This document shows, piece by piece, positions 1 to 5,972 of a stretch of 6,608 nucleotides of DNA. This stretch comes from Halothece sp. MAG (GTDB lineage: Bacteria > Cyanobacteriota > Cyanobacteriia > Cyanobacteriales > Rubidibacteraceae): the NCBI GenBank assembly GCA_018610095.1, contig JAHEOB010000388.1:1-6608 (forward strand), written 5' to 3'. The notes below the pieces were generated by a model. The model did not search any database. It had not been told where the DNA came from and saw nothing but the letters and a program-made list of their open reading frames with translations. How positions within the stretch are numbered: position 1 is the stretch's first letter; each line of letters starts with the position of its first letter. Both the position numbers and the translations under genes were made by a program.

Positions 1-289
1 CCATGGCAAAACCGACGATCACTTATCCGATTTTCTCGCTAATCTCCCTTGGGAAAAATCCAGTTTAATTGCTGATCCGCCACGCAGTGGACTCCCCAAA
101 AAAGTGCTAAAACAGATTTTACGCTATCCACCGCAACAATTAGTTTATGTTAGTTGTAGTCCTGAAAGTTTTGCCCGTAATCTAAAACAGTTGTGTCGCG
201 ACACTTATCAGTTACAAGATGTGGTTGGGCTTGACTTATTTCCCCAAACCAAGCATTTAGAAAGTGTTGGCGTCTTAGAACGAATTTAA
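1..289 (+). CDS. rlmD: 23S rRNA (uracil-C5)-methyltransferase, RlmD/TrmA family (3' end, partial)
   Basis: This is the C-terminal 95 codons of an S-adenosylmethionine-dependent RNA uridine C5-methyltransferase; the reading frame is already open at base 2, so the 5' part lies outside the window. Visible motifs are DPPRSG at residues 25-30 of the fragment (the DPPR motif of the methyltransferase domain), VSCSPESFARNL at 50-61, whose Cys52 is the expected nucleophile that attacks uracil C6, and FPQTKHLESV near the end, whose Glu87 matches the family's general base. Family knowledge: RlmD makes m5U1939 in 23S rRNA, while close relatives act on m5U747 or tRNA, so the exact target is inferred. A GTG at 104 is internal to the conserved domain and is not the true start. 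The stop codon overlaps that of the convergent S4 gene. Confidence 0.85.
   Translation, partial: HGKTDDHLSDFLANLPWEKSSLIADPPRSGLPKKVLKQILRYPPQQLVYVSCSPESFARNLKQLCRDTYQLQDVVGLDLFPQTKHLESVGVLERI
286..289. other. Overlapping convergent stop codons (TTAA)
   Basis: The palindrome TTAA supplies TAA to the + strand methyltransferase gene (287-289) and TAA to the - strand S4 gene (286-288). The two coding sequences therefore overlap by four bases and no intergenic terminator can exist between them. Confidence 0.9.
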
Positions 290-480
290 CCGAGATCAAC
301 AATATAAGTCTCTCCCGCAACCGTAACGCGATCGCCGTTGACTAATTTTCGACCTCGGCGCGTTTCAATTTCATCGTTAACTAAAACGTATTCTTCCCAG
401 ATCATCATCTTGGCTTCTCCTCCCGTTTGGGCAACTCCCTGAAATTTCAAAAACTGATCTAACTTAATGCTGTGAGTCAT
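286..480 (-). CDS. Small S4-domain RNA-binding protein (YbcJ/YaaA-like)
   Basis: This 64-residue protein is essentially one S4 RNA-binding domain. The hallmark is the pattern KLDQFLKFQGVAQTGGEAK, then EEYVLVNDEIETRRGRK and LVNGDRVTV, as in stand-alone S4 proteins of the YbcJ/YaaA type (about 70 residues). Such proteins are thought to bind structured RNA, probably ribosomal, in the cytoplasm; the precise role is not known. I chose the ATG at 478-480. The frame extends two codons upstream to a GTG at 484-486, giving 66 residues. Neither start has a recognisable Shine-Dalgarno sequence: the bases just upstream read TTCCTCCC on this strand. It lies about 31 bases downstream of the unknown 83-residue gene on the same strand, so the two may be cotranscribed. 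Its stop shares TTAA (286-289) with the convergent methyltransferase gene. Confidence 0.8.
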   Translation of the reverse strand: MTHSIKLDQFLKFQGVAQTGGEAKMMIWEEYVLVNDEIETRRGRKLVNGDRVTVAGETYIVDLG

Positions 481-511
481 AGACACGGGAGGAACGCAGT
501 GTTTAAATCAA

Positions 512-763
512 CTAATTAACTGGATAGCAGAATTGATCGACGCTTAACGTTGCTTCGCCGTGATCAGGAATCCAAGCAACCCATTCCGTATCGGATTCTT
601 GACAGAGTAACAATGCCTCATGATGGCACAGGGGATTCAATTCTTCTAATAATTCTACCCAAGTATGGGATTCAACTTTCGGCGGATTAATATTACCTTG
701 TTTATCTAAAGCAGTGGCACACCATTTTACTTGAGGTTTTTGGTGAGTTAATTCAGCAGTCAT
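512..763 (-). CDS. Small protein of unknown function, 83 aa
   Basis: I do not recognise a named family. The 83-residue product is soluble, with no signal peptide or membrane segment, and mildly acidic. It is rich in Trp (four) and Cys (four, at irregular spacing with no metal-binding CxxC pair). It starts MTAELTHQKPQVKW and has a Leu/Glu-rich stretch WVELLEELNPL in the middle, followed by CHHEALLLC and EWVAWIPDHGE. The start is well supported: ATG at 761-763 is preceded by AAGGA (771-775) at seven bases. It probably heads a two-gene unit with the downstream S4-domain gene, with a gap of about 31 bases. The leader carries an 8+8-base inverted repeat (812-835) and a tandem ACGTTTTTT repeat (785-807), suggesting regulated expression. 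Coding status is supported by the ribosome binding site and by the conserved-looking, non-repetitive composition. Confidence 0.7.
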   Translation of the reverse strand: MTAELTHQKPQVKWCATALDKQGNINPPKVESHTWVELLEELNPLCHHEALLLCQESDTEWVAWIPDHGEATLSVDQFCYPVN

Positions 764-784
764 GGTTTGATCCTTACTTAGTAA

Positions 785-807
785 ACGTTTTTTGCAATAC
801 GTTTTTT
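785..807. repeat. Two direct copies of ACGTTTTTT, 14-base period
   Basis: ACGTTTTTT occurs at 785-793 and again at 799-807, five bases apart. On the minus strand this is AAAAAACGT repeated in the leader of the 83-residue protein gene, between the inverted repeat and the ribosome binding site. No function is known; it could be simple A/T-rich leader sequence. Confidence 0.5.
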
Positions 808-811
808 CTTA

Positions 812-835
812 ATTCTGTATACAATGTTACAGAAT
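812..835. promoter_or_regulatory. Operator-like inverted repeat upstream of the 83-aa gene
   Basis: The perfect 8-base arms ATTCTGTA (812-819) and TACAGAAT (828-835) are separated by eight bases, so the arm centres are 16 bases apart. This is a usual geometry for a dimeric helix-turn-helix regulator. The right arm runs into two overlapping palindromes, AGAATATTCT (831-840) and ATTCTAGAAT (836-845), so the half-site core AGAAT recurs. A weak -10 candidate for the minus-strand gene (TATACA, complementary to 816-821) falls inside the left arm and spacer. A bound protein would therefore probably repress. I recognise no specific regulator for this site. Confidence 0.45.
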
Positions 836-932
836 ATTCTAGAATTTGTCGATAAAACCTGAGTGAGCTTAACCGAAATTAATGATTGCGCGATCGCAAA
901 GTAATGAGAGGCGCGATCGCGCTGTAGATAAA

Positions 933-1811
933 CTAATCCTTAGATCGCGGATAATGCTTCATTAACTCTTGTACTTGTTCCGCATGATAGGAACTGCGAG
1001 TTAGAGGCGAAGAAACCACTTGTAAGAAACCAATGGATTCACCATATTCACGCCAATTTTCAAACGTTTCTGGCGTAACAAACTGTTTCACCCCTAAATG
1101 TTTGGCAGTGGGTTGTAAATATTGTCCAATCGTGACAATATCGCAATCGACTTCTCGCAGATCATCCATAACGGCTTTGACTTCTGCTTCCGTTTCATCC
1201 CAACCCACCATTAAGCCTGATTTCGTATAAATCCAAGGCGCTAATTCTCGAGTGCGTTGTAATAATTGCAGCGATCGCGAATAATCGGCTTGAGGGCGAA
1301 CGCGACGATATAAACGAGGAATGGTTTCCACATTATGATTCAACACCTCAGGCTCAGCATTCACAATGGTTTCTAGAGCCTCCCAATCACCACAGAGATC
1401 GGGAATTAACACTTCAATCGTCGTCTGAGGAGAAACCCGCCGTACTTCCTCAATGCAATGTACAAAGTGGGATGCACCGCCATCCTCTAAATCATCCCGA
1501 TTAACAGAGGTGATTACCACATGATTTAAGCCCATTTGCTGAACCGCATCCGCCAAACGCCAAGGCTCAGTGGGATCTAAAGCTTGTGGTTTTTTCTCAA
1601 AATCAATATCACAATAGGGACAAGCACGGGTACAAGTGGGTCCCATGATTAAAAATGTAGCGGTTCCCTTAGAGAAACATTCACCGATATTCGGACAAGA
1701 AGCTTCTTCACAAACGGTATTTAATTGTAGCCCGCGTAAGGTTTCTTTGACCTTTCCCACGCGCTCAAATTGAGGGGCTTTGACTCTTAACCAATCAGGT
1801 TTTACCGTCAC
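933..1811 (-). CDS. lipA: Lipoyl synthase (radical SAM)
   Basis: LipA inserts two sulfurs into protein-bound octanoyl groups to make the lipoyl cofactor of pyruvate dehydrogenase and the glycine cleavage system. Numbered from the upstream ATG, the auxiliary-cluster cysteines are C44, C49 and C55 (CEEASCPNIGEC). The radical SAM cluster is CTRACPYC (C70, C74, C77), and the C-terminal RSSYHA (282-287) supplies the serine ligand. All catalytic features are intact. I place the start at the GTG at 1809-1811 (292 residues, beginning VTVKPDWLRVKAP). Cyanobacterial LipA proteins usually begin at this point, and GGAG/GAG sequences lie a suitable distance upstream. An in-frame ATG at 1839-1841 would add ten residues, but it has no ribosome binding site. 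No lipB is adjacent. The tRNA-Pro gene is divergent, so the gap 1812-1915 should hold both promoters. Confidence 0.96.
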   Translation of the reverse strand: MTVKPDWLRVKAPQFERVGKVKETLRGLQLNTVCEEASCPNIGECFSKGTATFLIMGPTCTRACPYCDIDFEKKPQALDPTEPWRLADAVQQMGLNHVVITSVNRDDLEDGGASHFVHCIEEVRRVSPQTTIEVLIPDLCGDWEALETIVNAEPEVLNHNVETIPRLYRRVRPQADYSRSLQLLQRTRELAPWIYTKSGLMVGWDETEAEVKAVMDDLREVDCDIVTIGQYLQPTAKHLGVKQFVTPETFENWREYGESIGFLQVVSSPLTRSSYHAEQVQELMKHYPRSKD

Positions 1812-1864
1812 GCTATACTCACTCCAACTCAAGGGGTACATTTTCTAATCGTAACTTGGCTCAA

Positions 1865-1894
1865 TTAGCAACGCTATCAATGCTGTGATAAAAT
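1865..1894 (+). promoter_or_regulatory. Possible promoter for tRNA-Pro
   Basis: TTAGCA (1865-1870), an 18-base spacer and TAAAAT (1889-1894) make a weak sigma70-type promoter. Initiation would fall near 1901, about 15 bases before the mature tRNA. The match is moderate and the region is A/T-rich. Confidence 0.3.
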
Positions 1895-1915
1895 TTTGAC
1901 TAGAAAATTAAGCGT

Positions 1916-1989
<74 letters not shown>

Positions 1990-1993
1990 TTTT

Positions 1994-2629
1994 TTAATTA
2001 ACTTTTTGTCGCAACGCAAAGCTATAGCGCTGAGTCGTAATATCCCTAATCAAATGAAAAGGGCGAATTTCCTCTCGTTGAGCTAAGGAGTGATCAATCC
2101 CTAAAAATCCCGGCGCTCTCATTAATAAAACATTCCCAGCAGAAGCATCAATTTCAATGGGATTGTTGCCAGCGCGATCGCTGCAAACCGCAAATTTTCC
2201 CTTTCCTTCCAAAATAAAAATACAGACTAAATTTTTATAACGTTTTCCATCGCGGTGGGGTGTAATGCCAATAGAATGCGGTGGATAGAATTGCAACACC
2301 ATGCTATTCAAATCAATGGGATATAAAAAAGGCTCAAAGGAAAGTTTTGCCAGAGATTGGGTGAGCAGATTTTGAAAAACATCTCGTAGCTGTAAAAATA
2401 ATGGGGCTTGAGAGAAATCTTCGCAGGAAGCTAATTGCTGCCTTACGACGCGATCGCGTTTTCCCACTTCTTGGGCTTGGGGTTGATAAGATAAGTTGGC
2501 TGCCGTACGCACCAATTGTTGACGACACTCTGATGTCAAGATGGGGATGGAGGTAGCACCAATATGGGTTAGATGCTCTAAGATTTCAGATAAATGAGTT
2601 TCTAACACCTCATCGAGAAAAAATTTCAT
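1994..2629 (-). CDS. 2-oxoglutarate/Fe(II)-dependent oxygenase, AlkB-like signature
   Basis: This 211-residue soluble protein carries the non-haem iron signature of 2OG oxygenases. HRD at residues 125-127 gives the HxD ligands, and His180 in GIDHS is the distal ligand. TQRYSFALRQ near the C-terminus gives the R-x5-R pair (R201, R207) that in AlkB-type enzymes binds 2-oxoglutarate and substrate; the E. coli AlkB counterpart is RYNLTFR. AlkB-family enzymes oxidatively demethylate nucleic acids, but other members modify protein or small molecules, so the substrate here is unknown. The start is ATG at 2627-2629, preceded by a perfect AAAGGAGGTG (2634-2643). The frame continues 12 codons upstream, but without comparable support. 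It follows cbiA by 41 bases and is probably the last gene of the four-gene unit. It ends four bases from the tRNA. Confidence 0.75.
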   Translation of the reverse strand: MKFFLDEVLETHLSEILEHLTHIGATSIPILTSECRQQLVRTAANLSYQPQAQEVGKRDRVVRQQLASCEDFSQAPLFLQLRDVFQNLLTQSLAKLSFEPFLYPIDLNSMVLQFYPPHSIGITPHRDGKRYKNLVCIFILEGKGKFAVCSDRAGNNPIEIDASAGNVLLMRAPGFLGIDHSLAQREEIRPFHLIRDITTQRYSFALRQKVN

Positions 2630-2633
2630 GTCA

Positions 2634-2643
2634 CACCTCCTTT
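2634..2643 (-). promoter_or_regulatory. Strong Shine-Dalgarno deciding the oxygenase start
   Basis: Read on the minus strand, the bases are AAAGGAGGTG, a full match to the anti-Shine-Dalgarno. It sits four bases from the ATG at 2629 by the conserved block (seven from GGAGG's last G less the TG). No other gene in this cluster has so strong a site, so translation of the oxygenase may be uncoupled from the genes upstream. Confidence 0.8.
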
Positions 2644-2670
2644 GAAAATACGATTTCTCCAACAATTACT

Positions 2671-4023
2671 TTAATGGGCGTTTTGACGAGCAAATTTAAG
2701 AAATTGTTGAGCAAATTGCGGATAATTTCCCCAGTGAAGATGTAAATAAGAAGCATAAACTGCTCCCAGTTGCCATCCTTCCTCTGTTTCATTGCCATAT
2801 AAATCAGATAGCCGATAGAGAGGAGAAGTGGGTGTTTGTTCTAATTGGGAACGATGGAATTCATGTCCCCAAAGACTGGTTTCCGTTGATAGGATGGGAT
2901 GATTGGAGAGAGGTTGAGCATGCCGATAGCCTAGGGTTAATCGCTTTCCCATAACCGCAGTTGCTGGAATGATTCCCACCATCTCCCAACTGGTTTGTTC
3001 AAAATCGGTAATACGTTGACACAAATACATTAATCCCCCACATTCAGCATAGGTGGGAAGCCCTGATTGTAGCCTCATTTGCAAATGGTGACGCATGGCT
3101 TGATTGTCTGCTAACACTTGAGCAAAAACTTCCGGGAATCCCCCTGCAAAATAGAGCGCGTCAAGGGAAGGGGGAAGTGAGGTATCATTTAGGGGACTCC
3201 ACGGGATGAGTTCCGCTCCCAGATGTTCTAGCAGATCTAAGTTATCTTGATAATAAAAATTGAAGGCGCGATCGCGCGCTATCCCAATTCGCACGGGTGG
3301 TTGGGGCTTGAGGTGCTCCCAAAGGGGAGAAACTTGCTGTTGGGGTGCCTTTAGCAACGGCAACAACTGTTCCCAATTGAAACTAACTTGTGCCATTTCC
3401 GCCAACTGTTCCTGAATTTGCGAGAAATTTTCCACTTCGGCGGTGGGAACTAATCCTAAATGCCGATGGCGTAGCGTGATTTGCTCCTGACGACGAAAAA
3501 CCCCTAAAATTGGAATATTTAAAGGTTCTAGACCTCTTTTTAGTAAAGTGAGGTGACGATCACTGCCAACACGATTTAAGATGACCCCTGCAAGGGTAAT
3601 TTGGGGATCAAAATTAGCATAGCCTTGCGCGATCGCGCCCACCGAACCTGATAAACGAGCACAATCTAATACCAAGAGTACAGGAACATCTAAAATTCTT
3701 GCAATATGAGCCGTAGCGGCATAATCATAAGTATCTAATCCCACCCCATCAAATAATCCCATTACCCCTTCAATGACAGCATAATCTGCTCCTTGGCAAT
3801 GACGAAGAAAAGAGTGTTTGACATAGTCGGGAGAGGTTAACACGGGATCTAAATTGCGACAATTGCGTCCCGTGACGTGGGTGTGAAACATGGGATCAAT
3901 GTAATCCGGCCCCACCTTATAGGATTGCACGGTTTTCGGTTGACGGGATAAAAAAGAGAGTAAGGCAAGGGTAATAGTTGTTTTTCCAACGCCACTCCGT
4001 TCCCCAGCAATAATGATTGTCAT
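2671..4023 (-). CDS. cbiA: Cobyrinate a,c-diamide synthase
   Basis: This enzyme of corrin (vitamin B12) biosynthesis amidates the a and c carboxylates of cobyrinate using ATP and glutamine. The 450-residue length matches CbiA/CobB (about 460). The N-terminal synthetase domain has the P-loop GERSGVGKTT (7-16), YKVGPDYIDPMFH (35-47) and EGVMGLFDG (85-93). The C-terminal class I glutaminase domain begins near 244 and shows AGGFPE (293-298), the nucleophile Cys328 in YAECGG, GHEFHR (386-391) and the catalytic His in SYLHLH (425-430). All key residues are present. The ATG at 4021-4023 has no obvious ribosome binding site. It lies 18 bases after HpsJ-like protein A, which suggests translational coupling. 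No cobalamin riboswitch is seen upstream. Cyanobacteria use this enzyme to make pseudocobalamin, chiefly for methionine synthase and ribonucleotide reductase. Confidence 0.96.
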   Translation of the reverse strand: MTIIIAGERSGVGKTTITLALLSFLSRQPKTVQSYKVGPDYIDPMFHTHVTGRNCRNLDPVLTSPDYVKHSFLRHCQGADYAVIEGVMGLFDGVGLDTYDYAATAHIARILDVPVLLVLDCARLSGSVGAIAQGYANFDPQITLAGVILNRVGSDRHLTLLKRGLEPLNIPILGVFRRQEQITLRHRHLGLVPTAEVENFSQIQEQLAEMAQVSFNWEQLLPLLKAPQQQVSPLWEHLKPQPPVRIGIARDRAFNFYYQDNLDLLEHLGAELIPWSPLNDTSLPPSLDALYFAGGFPEVFAQVLADNQAMRHHLQMRLQSGLPTYAECGGLMYLCQRITDFEQTSWEMVGIIPATAVMGKRLTLGYRHAQPLSNHPILSTETSLWGHEFHRSQLEQTPTSPLYRLSDLYGNETEEGWQLGAVYASYLHLHWGNYPQFAQQFLKFARQNAH

Positions 4024-4041
4024 TTCAAATTTAACGGCATT

Positions 4042-4914
4042 TTAAGATTGCTTAATCGAGCGTACCCAACGAGTTTGCCACCAAAGACGAATTAAAAATA
4101 CACCAATCAAAAAAGCCCCAATACTGATCCGAATCAATTGTTGAATCAGTTCTTGAAACCGTTGACTATGGGTTTGGCTTACTTCTTGTTTCAGTTGTGT
4201 TCTTTGTTGTTCAATTTCTTCTAGCAGGGCAGTACGAATATTGTCCTGATTCGGTTGACTAACATCAAGCTGTTCTCCCAGTCGTTGTAGTTGTTCTGGA
4301 GGAATTTGTTCTGTGCGAACCTGCTGTTCTAACTGTTCTAGTTGTTCTTGTTGATTTTCTTTTTCGGAATGGAGTTCTTGCAAAACATCTCGATTAACTT
4401 GCCGAGCGCTCATTACCCCAACTGGGATCAATAAAATAAAAATTATTGCCATTAACAGTGCTACCCATCGAAATAAACCGAGGAAATTCAGTTCCAAGGG
4501 ACTAATTTGGCTGCGGGTGGGTAAATAAATTAACATGATGGCAATCAGTAAAATCCAGGCATGATTGACCATTTCTCCGGATGTTTGTAATTGCCACTCG
4601 GAGTTAGTCCATTCAGGAGGATAAATAATGAGTAAATAGTCAACAAAAGAGGCAAACAGTAAAACATATCCTAACCAATTTAGAATAATGAAAAAGCCTT
4701 GGCGGTTTTCAATATTAAACGGAAGTAGCGCAAAAGGATTTTTGATCGAGGGTCGTTTGATTCTAGGTAGTCTTAGGGGTTTTCTGGGAGTTACTCCCCT
4801 TCTCCGCAAAGGACGTCTAGGAAATCGCAAACGTGGAAGTCGGCGCCTGCGGTAAGGAGTTGGTCTGCGCCCACGTCGGAAGAAATTACGAAAGAACCTA
4901 TTAATTTTCATCAT
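4042..4914 (-). CDS. HpsJ-like membrane protein A with Arg/Pro-rich N-terminal extension
   Basis: This 290-residue membrane protein has four predicted hydrophobic segments, about 73-98, 118-132, 148-168 and 262-278. A Gln/Glu-rich, probably coiled-coil region lies at 171-258 before the last segment. The block WLGYV...DYL.IIYPP...W.LQT....V.HAW...LI resembles the HpsJ family. Cyanobacterial HpsJ and its relatives accompany exopolysaccharide secretion and cyanoexosortase systems, but no biochemical function is established. Residues 1-60 are extraordinary: 21 Arg, 4 Lys, 10 Pro and no Asp or Glu. By the positive-inside rule they should face the cytoplasm. The ATG pair at 4909-4914 is the only plausible Met start before residue 115. 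It is a tandem paralogue of the gene 24 bases upstream, with somewhat under 60 % identity by eye across the first three membrane segments, and lies 18 bases before cbiA. The family assignment rests on pattern memory. Confidence 0.65.
   Translation of the reverse strand: MMKINRFFRNFFRRGRRPTPYRRRRLPRLRFPRRPLRRRGVTPRKPLRLPRIKRPSIKNPFALLPFNIENRQGFFIILNWLGYVLLFASFVDYLLIIYPPEWTNSEWQLQTSGEMVNHAWILLIAIMLIYLPTRSQISPLELNFLGLFRWVALLMAIIFILLIPVGVMSARQVNRDVLQELHSEKENQQEQLEQLEQQVRTEQIPPEQLQRLGEQLDVSQPNQDNIRTALLEEIEQQRTQLKQEVSQTHSQRFQELIQQLIRISIGAFLIGVFLIRLWWQTRWVRSIKQS
4735..4914 (-). other. Arg/Pro-rich segment (first 60 residues) of HpsJ-like protein A
   Basis: These 60 codons specify a +25 charged tail with runs such as RRRR (22-25) and RRR (37-39) alternating with Pro. 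The arginines use CGT, CGC, CGA, AGA, AGG and CGG. The DNA is therefore not a simple repeat, and selection on the protein sequence is likely. Such tails can bind RNA, DNA, acidic lipids or other anionic polymers; which applies here is unknown. Confidence 0.7.
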
Positions 4915-4938
4915 TCAACACCGGCTAGAAATATTCAG

Positions 4939-5712
4939 TTAGGAATAATATAAGAGGTATGTCAAAGTTTTTACCCAGTTGGTACGAAACCACAGACGAA
5001 TCAAAAACACGCCAATCAGTAATCCCCCAATCTCAGTACGTAAGGTTCGACGCACTAATTGTTCCACTTGCTCTTGTCTAGCTTGTTGTACTTGTTCTCG
5101 AAGATTTTCTCGTTCTTGTTGAATCCCCTCTAAAATAACCGTTTTGACTTGCTCTTCTGTCACTGCTAACTCATCTTGGGCAAACTGCTGTTGTAATTGT
5201 TCTAGTTGTTGTTGGGAAATGCCTTCATCACGAATGGTTCTTTCTAAATTACTTAATCGTTCTAGTTGTGCTTGTTGTTGTAATTCCAGTTGTCGTTGTT
5301 GAGTTTGATCAATTCGCTGCGCATTAATCAGACCTAGCGGTAGCATTAAAATAAATAAGATTGCCATTAATAAAATGCCCCAGCGTAACCCTTTTAGAAC
5401 ACTTAATTCGATTCGGCGAATATAACTCCGAGTGGGAAGAAAAATTAAAACCACTGCGATGAGTAAAAACCAAGCATGATCCACTAAACGGTTAATCGTT
5501 TGGAGTTCCCATTGAGGATTCAGTAATTGCGGTGGATAAATAATCCATAGATAATTCACAATGGAACCTAGCAAGATGACATACCCTAACCAATTAAGCA
5601 GGATAAAAAACGACTGCCGTTGATTAAAAGTAAAATCAACATTTCGTAACCAATTCCCAGCAGATGGTACTTTCAATTGAGCCCCCAAAAAGCTAGCTAA
5701 ATTAATTATCAA
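4939..5712 (-). CDS. HpsJ-like membrane protein B
   Basis: This 257-residue protein is a paralogue of the next gene. Hydrophobic segments fall at about 35-59, 79-93, 109-130 and 227-241, with a Gln-rich coiled coil at 132-226. Shared landmarks are FFI.LNWLGYV, IIYPP, W.LQT, HAW..LIA, LPTRS, RW..LLMAI.FIL and IGVFLIRLW. It lacks the Arg-rich extension of its partner and has a short N-terminus of about 30 residues. The start is unusual. An in-frame stop at 5713-5715 lies directly before a TTG at 5710-5712, and there is no ATG before residue 116. The start is therefore TTG here or, less likely, the TTG at 5674-5676. A GGGGAGG sequence lies upstream but too far away. It is the first gene of the four-gene cluster. 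The family assignment (HpsJ-like, exosortase/exopolysaccharide-associated) is by pattern; the function is unknown. Confidence 0.62.
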   Translation of the reverse strand: MIINLASFLGAQLKVPSAGNWLRNVDFTFNQRQSFFILLNWLGYVILLGSIVNYLWIIYPPQLLNPQWELQTINRLVDHAWFLLIAVVLIFLPTRSYIRRIELSVLKGLRWGILLMAILFILMLPLGLINAQRIDQTQQRQLELQQQAQLERLSNLERTIRDEGISQQQLEQLQQQFAQDELAVTEEQVKTVILEGIQQERENLREQVQQARQEQVEQLVRRTLRTEIGGLLIGVFLIRLWFRTNWVKTLTYLLYYS

Positions 5713-5972
5713 TTATCTATATTAGCCCTACCTCCCCAATCTCTCCATTGGTTTAAAGTCAACGGCTTAATCTAATCGCAGTATAGAAAAAAGCCCGAAT
5801 AGGGAACTACCCGATCACGCAATTGATACACCTTCTGGGAGGCAACGAAAAATTTTCTCTACAAACAAAATAGTTGTAATTAAGGTTATAGCCCTTGACA
5901 AATTGAAATCACTCTAGGTAATATATCCGTATTAACAATGAGCTAATATAATTTTTAATTGAATATAACACG
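5713..5972. other. Divergent intergenic region between hpsJ-like genes and secreted protein gene
   Basis: These 260 bases hold no credible gene. They contain the rightward promoter at 5895-5924. On the leftward strand a TATACT (complement of 5780-5785) could be a -10 for the hpsJ-like cluster, with a poor -35, so the leftward promoter is not firmly located. A minus-strand T-run following a 3-bp G/C stem (5787-5804) is too weak to call a terminator. No B12 riboswitch, tRNA or other structured RNA is recognised. Confidence 0.55.
5895..5924 (+). promoter_or_regulatory. Near-consensus sigma70 promoter for the secreted protein gene
   Basis: TTGACA (5895-5900) is a perfect -35 and TAATAT (5919-5924) a good -10, with an 18-base spacer. 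Transcription would start near 5931, giving a leader of roughly 40 bases before the ATG at 5973. This is the best-matching promoter in the window and suggests strong constitutive-type expression. Confidence 0.7.

Larger units (their letters stand above)
764..932. other. Intergenic region with HIP1 sites at 890-897 and 913-920
   Basis: This 169-base gap separates the end of lipA from the start of the 83-residue gene, both on the minus strand. It holds the leader elements described separately and two cyanobacterial HIP1 octamers 23 bases apart. The second is extended to a 12-base perfect palindrome, GCGCGATCGCGC (911-922), only ten bases past the lipA stop. It could form a short hairpin in the lipA transcript, but no T-run follows, so I do not call it a terminator. 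Confidence 0.6.

Noticed and set aside
1033..1230. 65-codon open frame on the + strand
   Set aside because: It lies wholly inside lipA on the opposite strand; lipA has full catalytic motifs, and the frame has no recognisable protein features.
2334..2528. 64-codon open frame on the - strand
   Set aside because: It is an alternative frame inside the oxygenase gene; the product is Ser/Arg-rich and featureless.
4786..4798. Palindrome GGGAGT-T-ACTCCC inside HpsJ-like A
   Set aside because: It is a single short inverted repeat within a coding region, easily explained by chance.
5787..5813. Possible attenuator or terminator in the hpsJ-like leader (minus strand CCCTATTCGGGC followed by a T-run, with a competing GGGTAGTTCCC)
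   Set aside because: Both hairpins have stems of only three base pairs, too weak to claim, although the mutually exclusive arrangement is suggestive.
5713..5972. Cobalamin riboswitch ahead of the cluster containing cbiA
   Set aside because: I looked for a B12-box-like sequence and found none; the gap directly before cbiA is only 18 bases.
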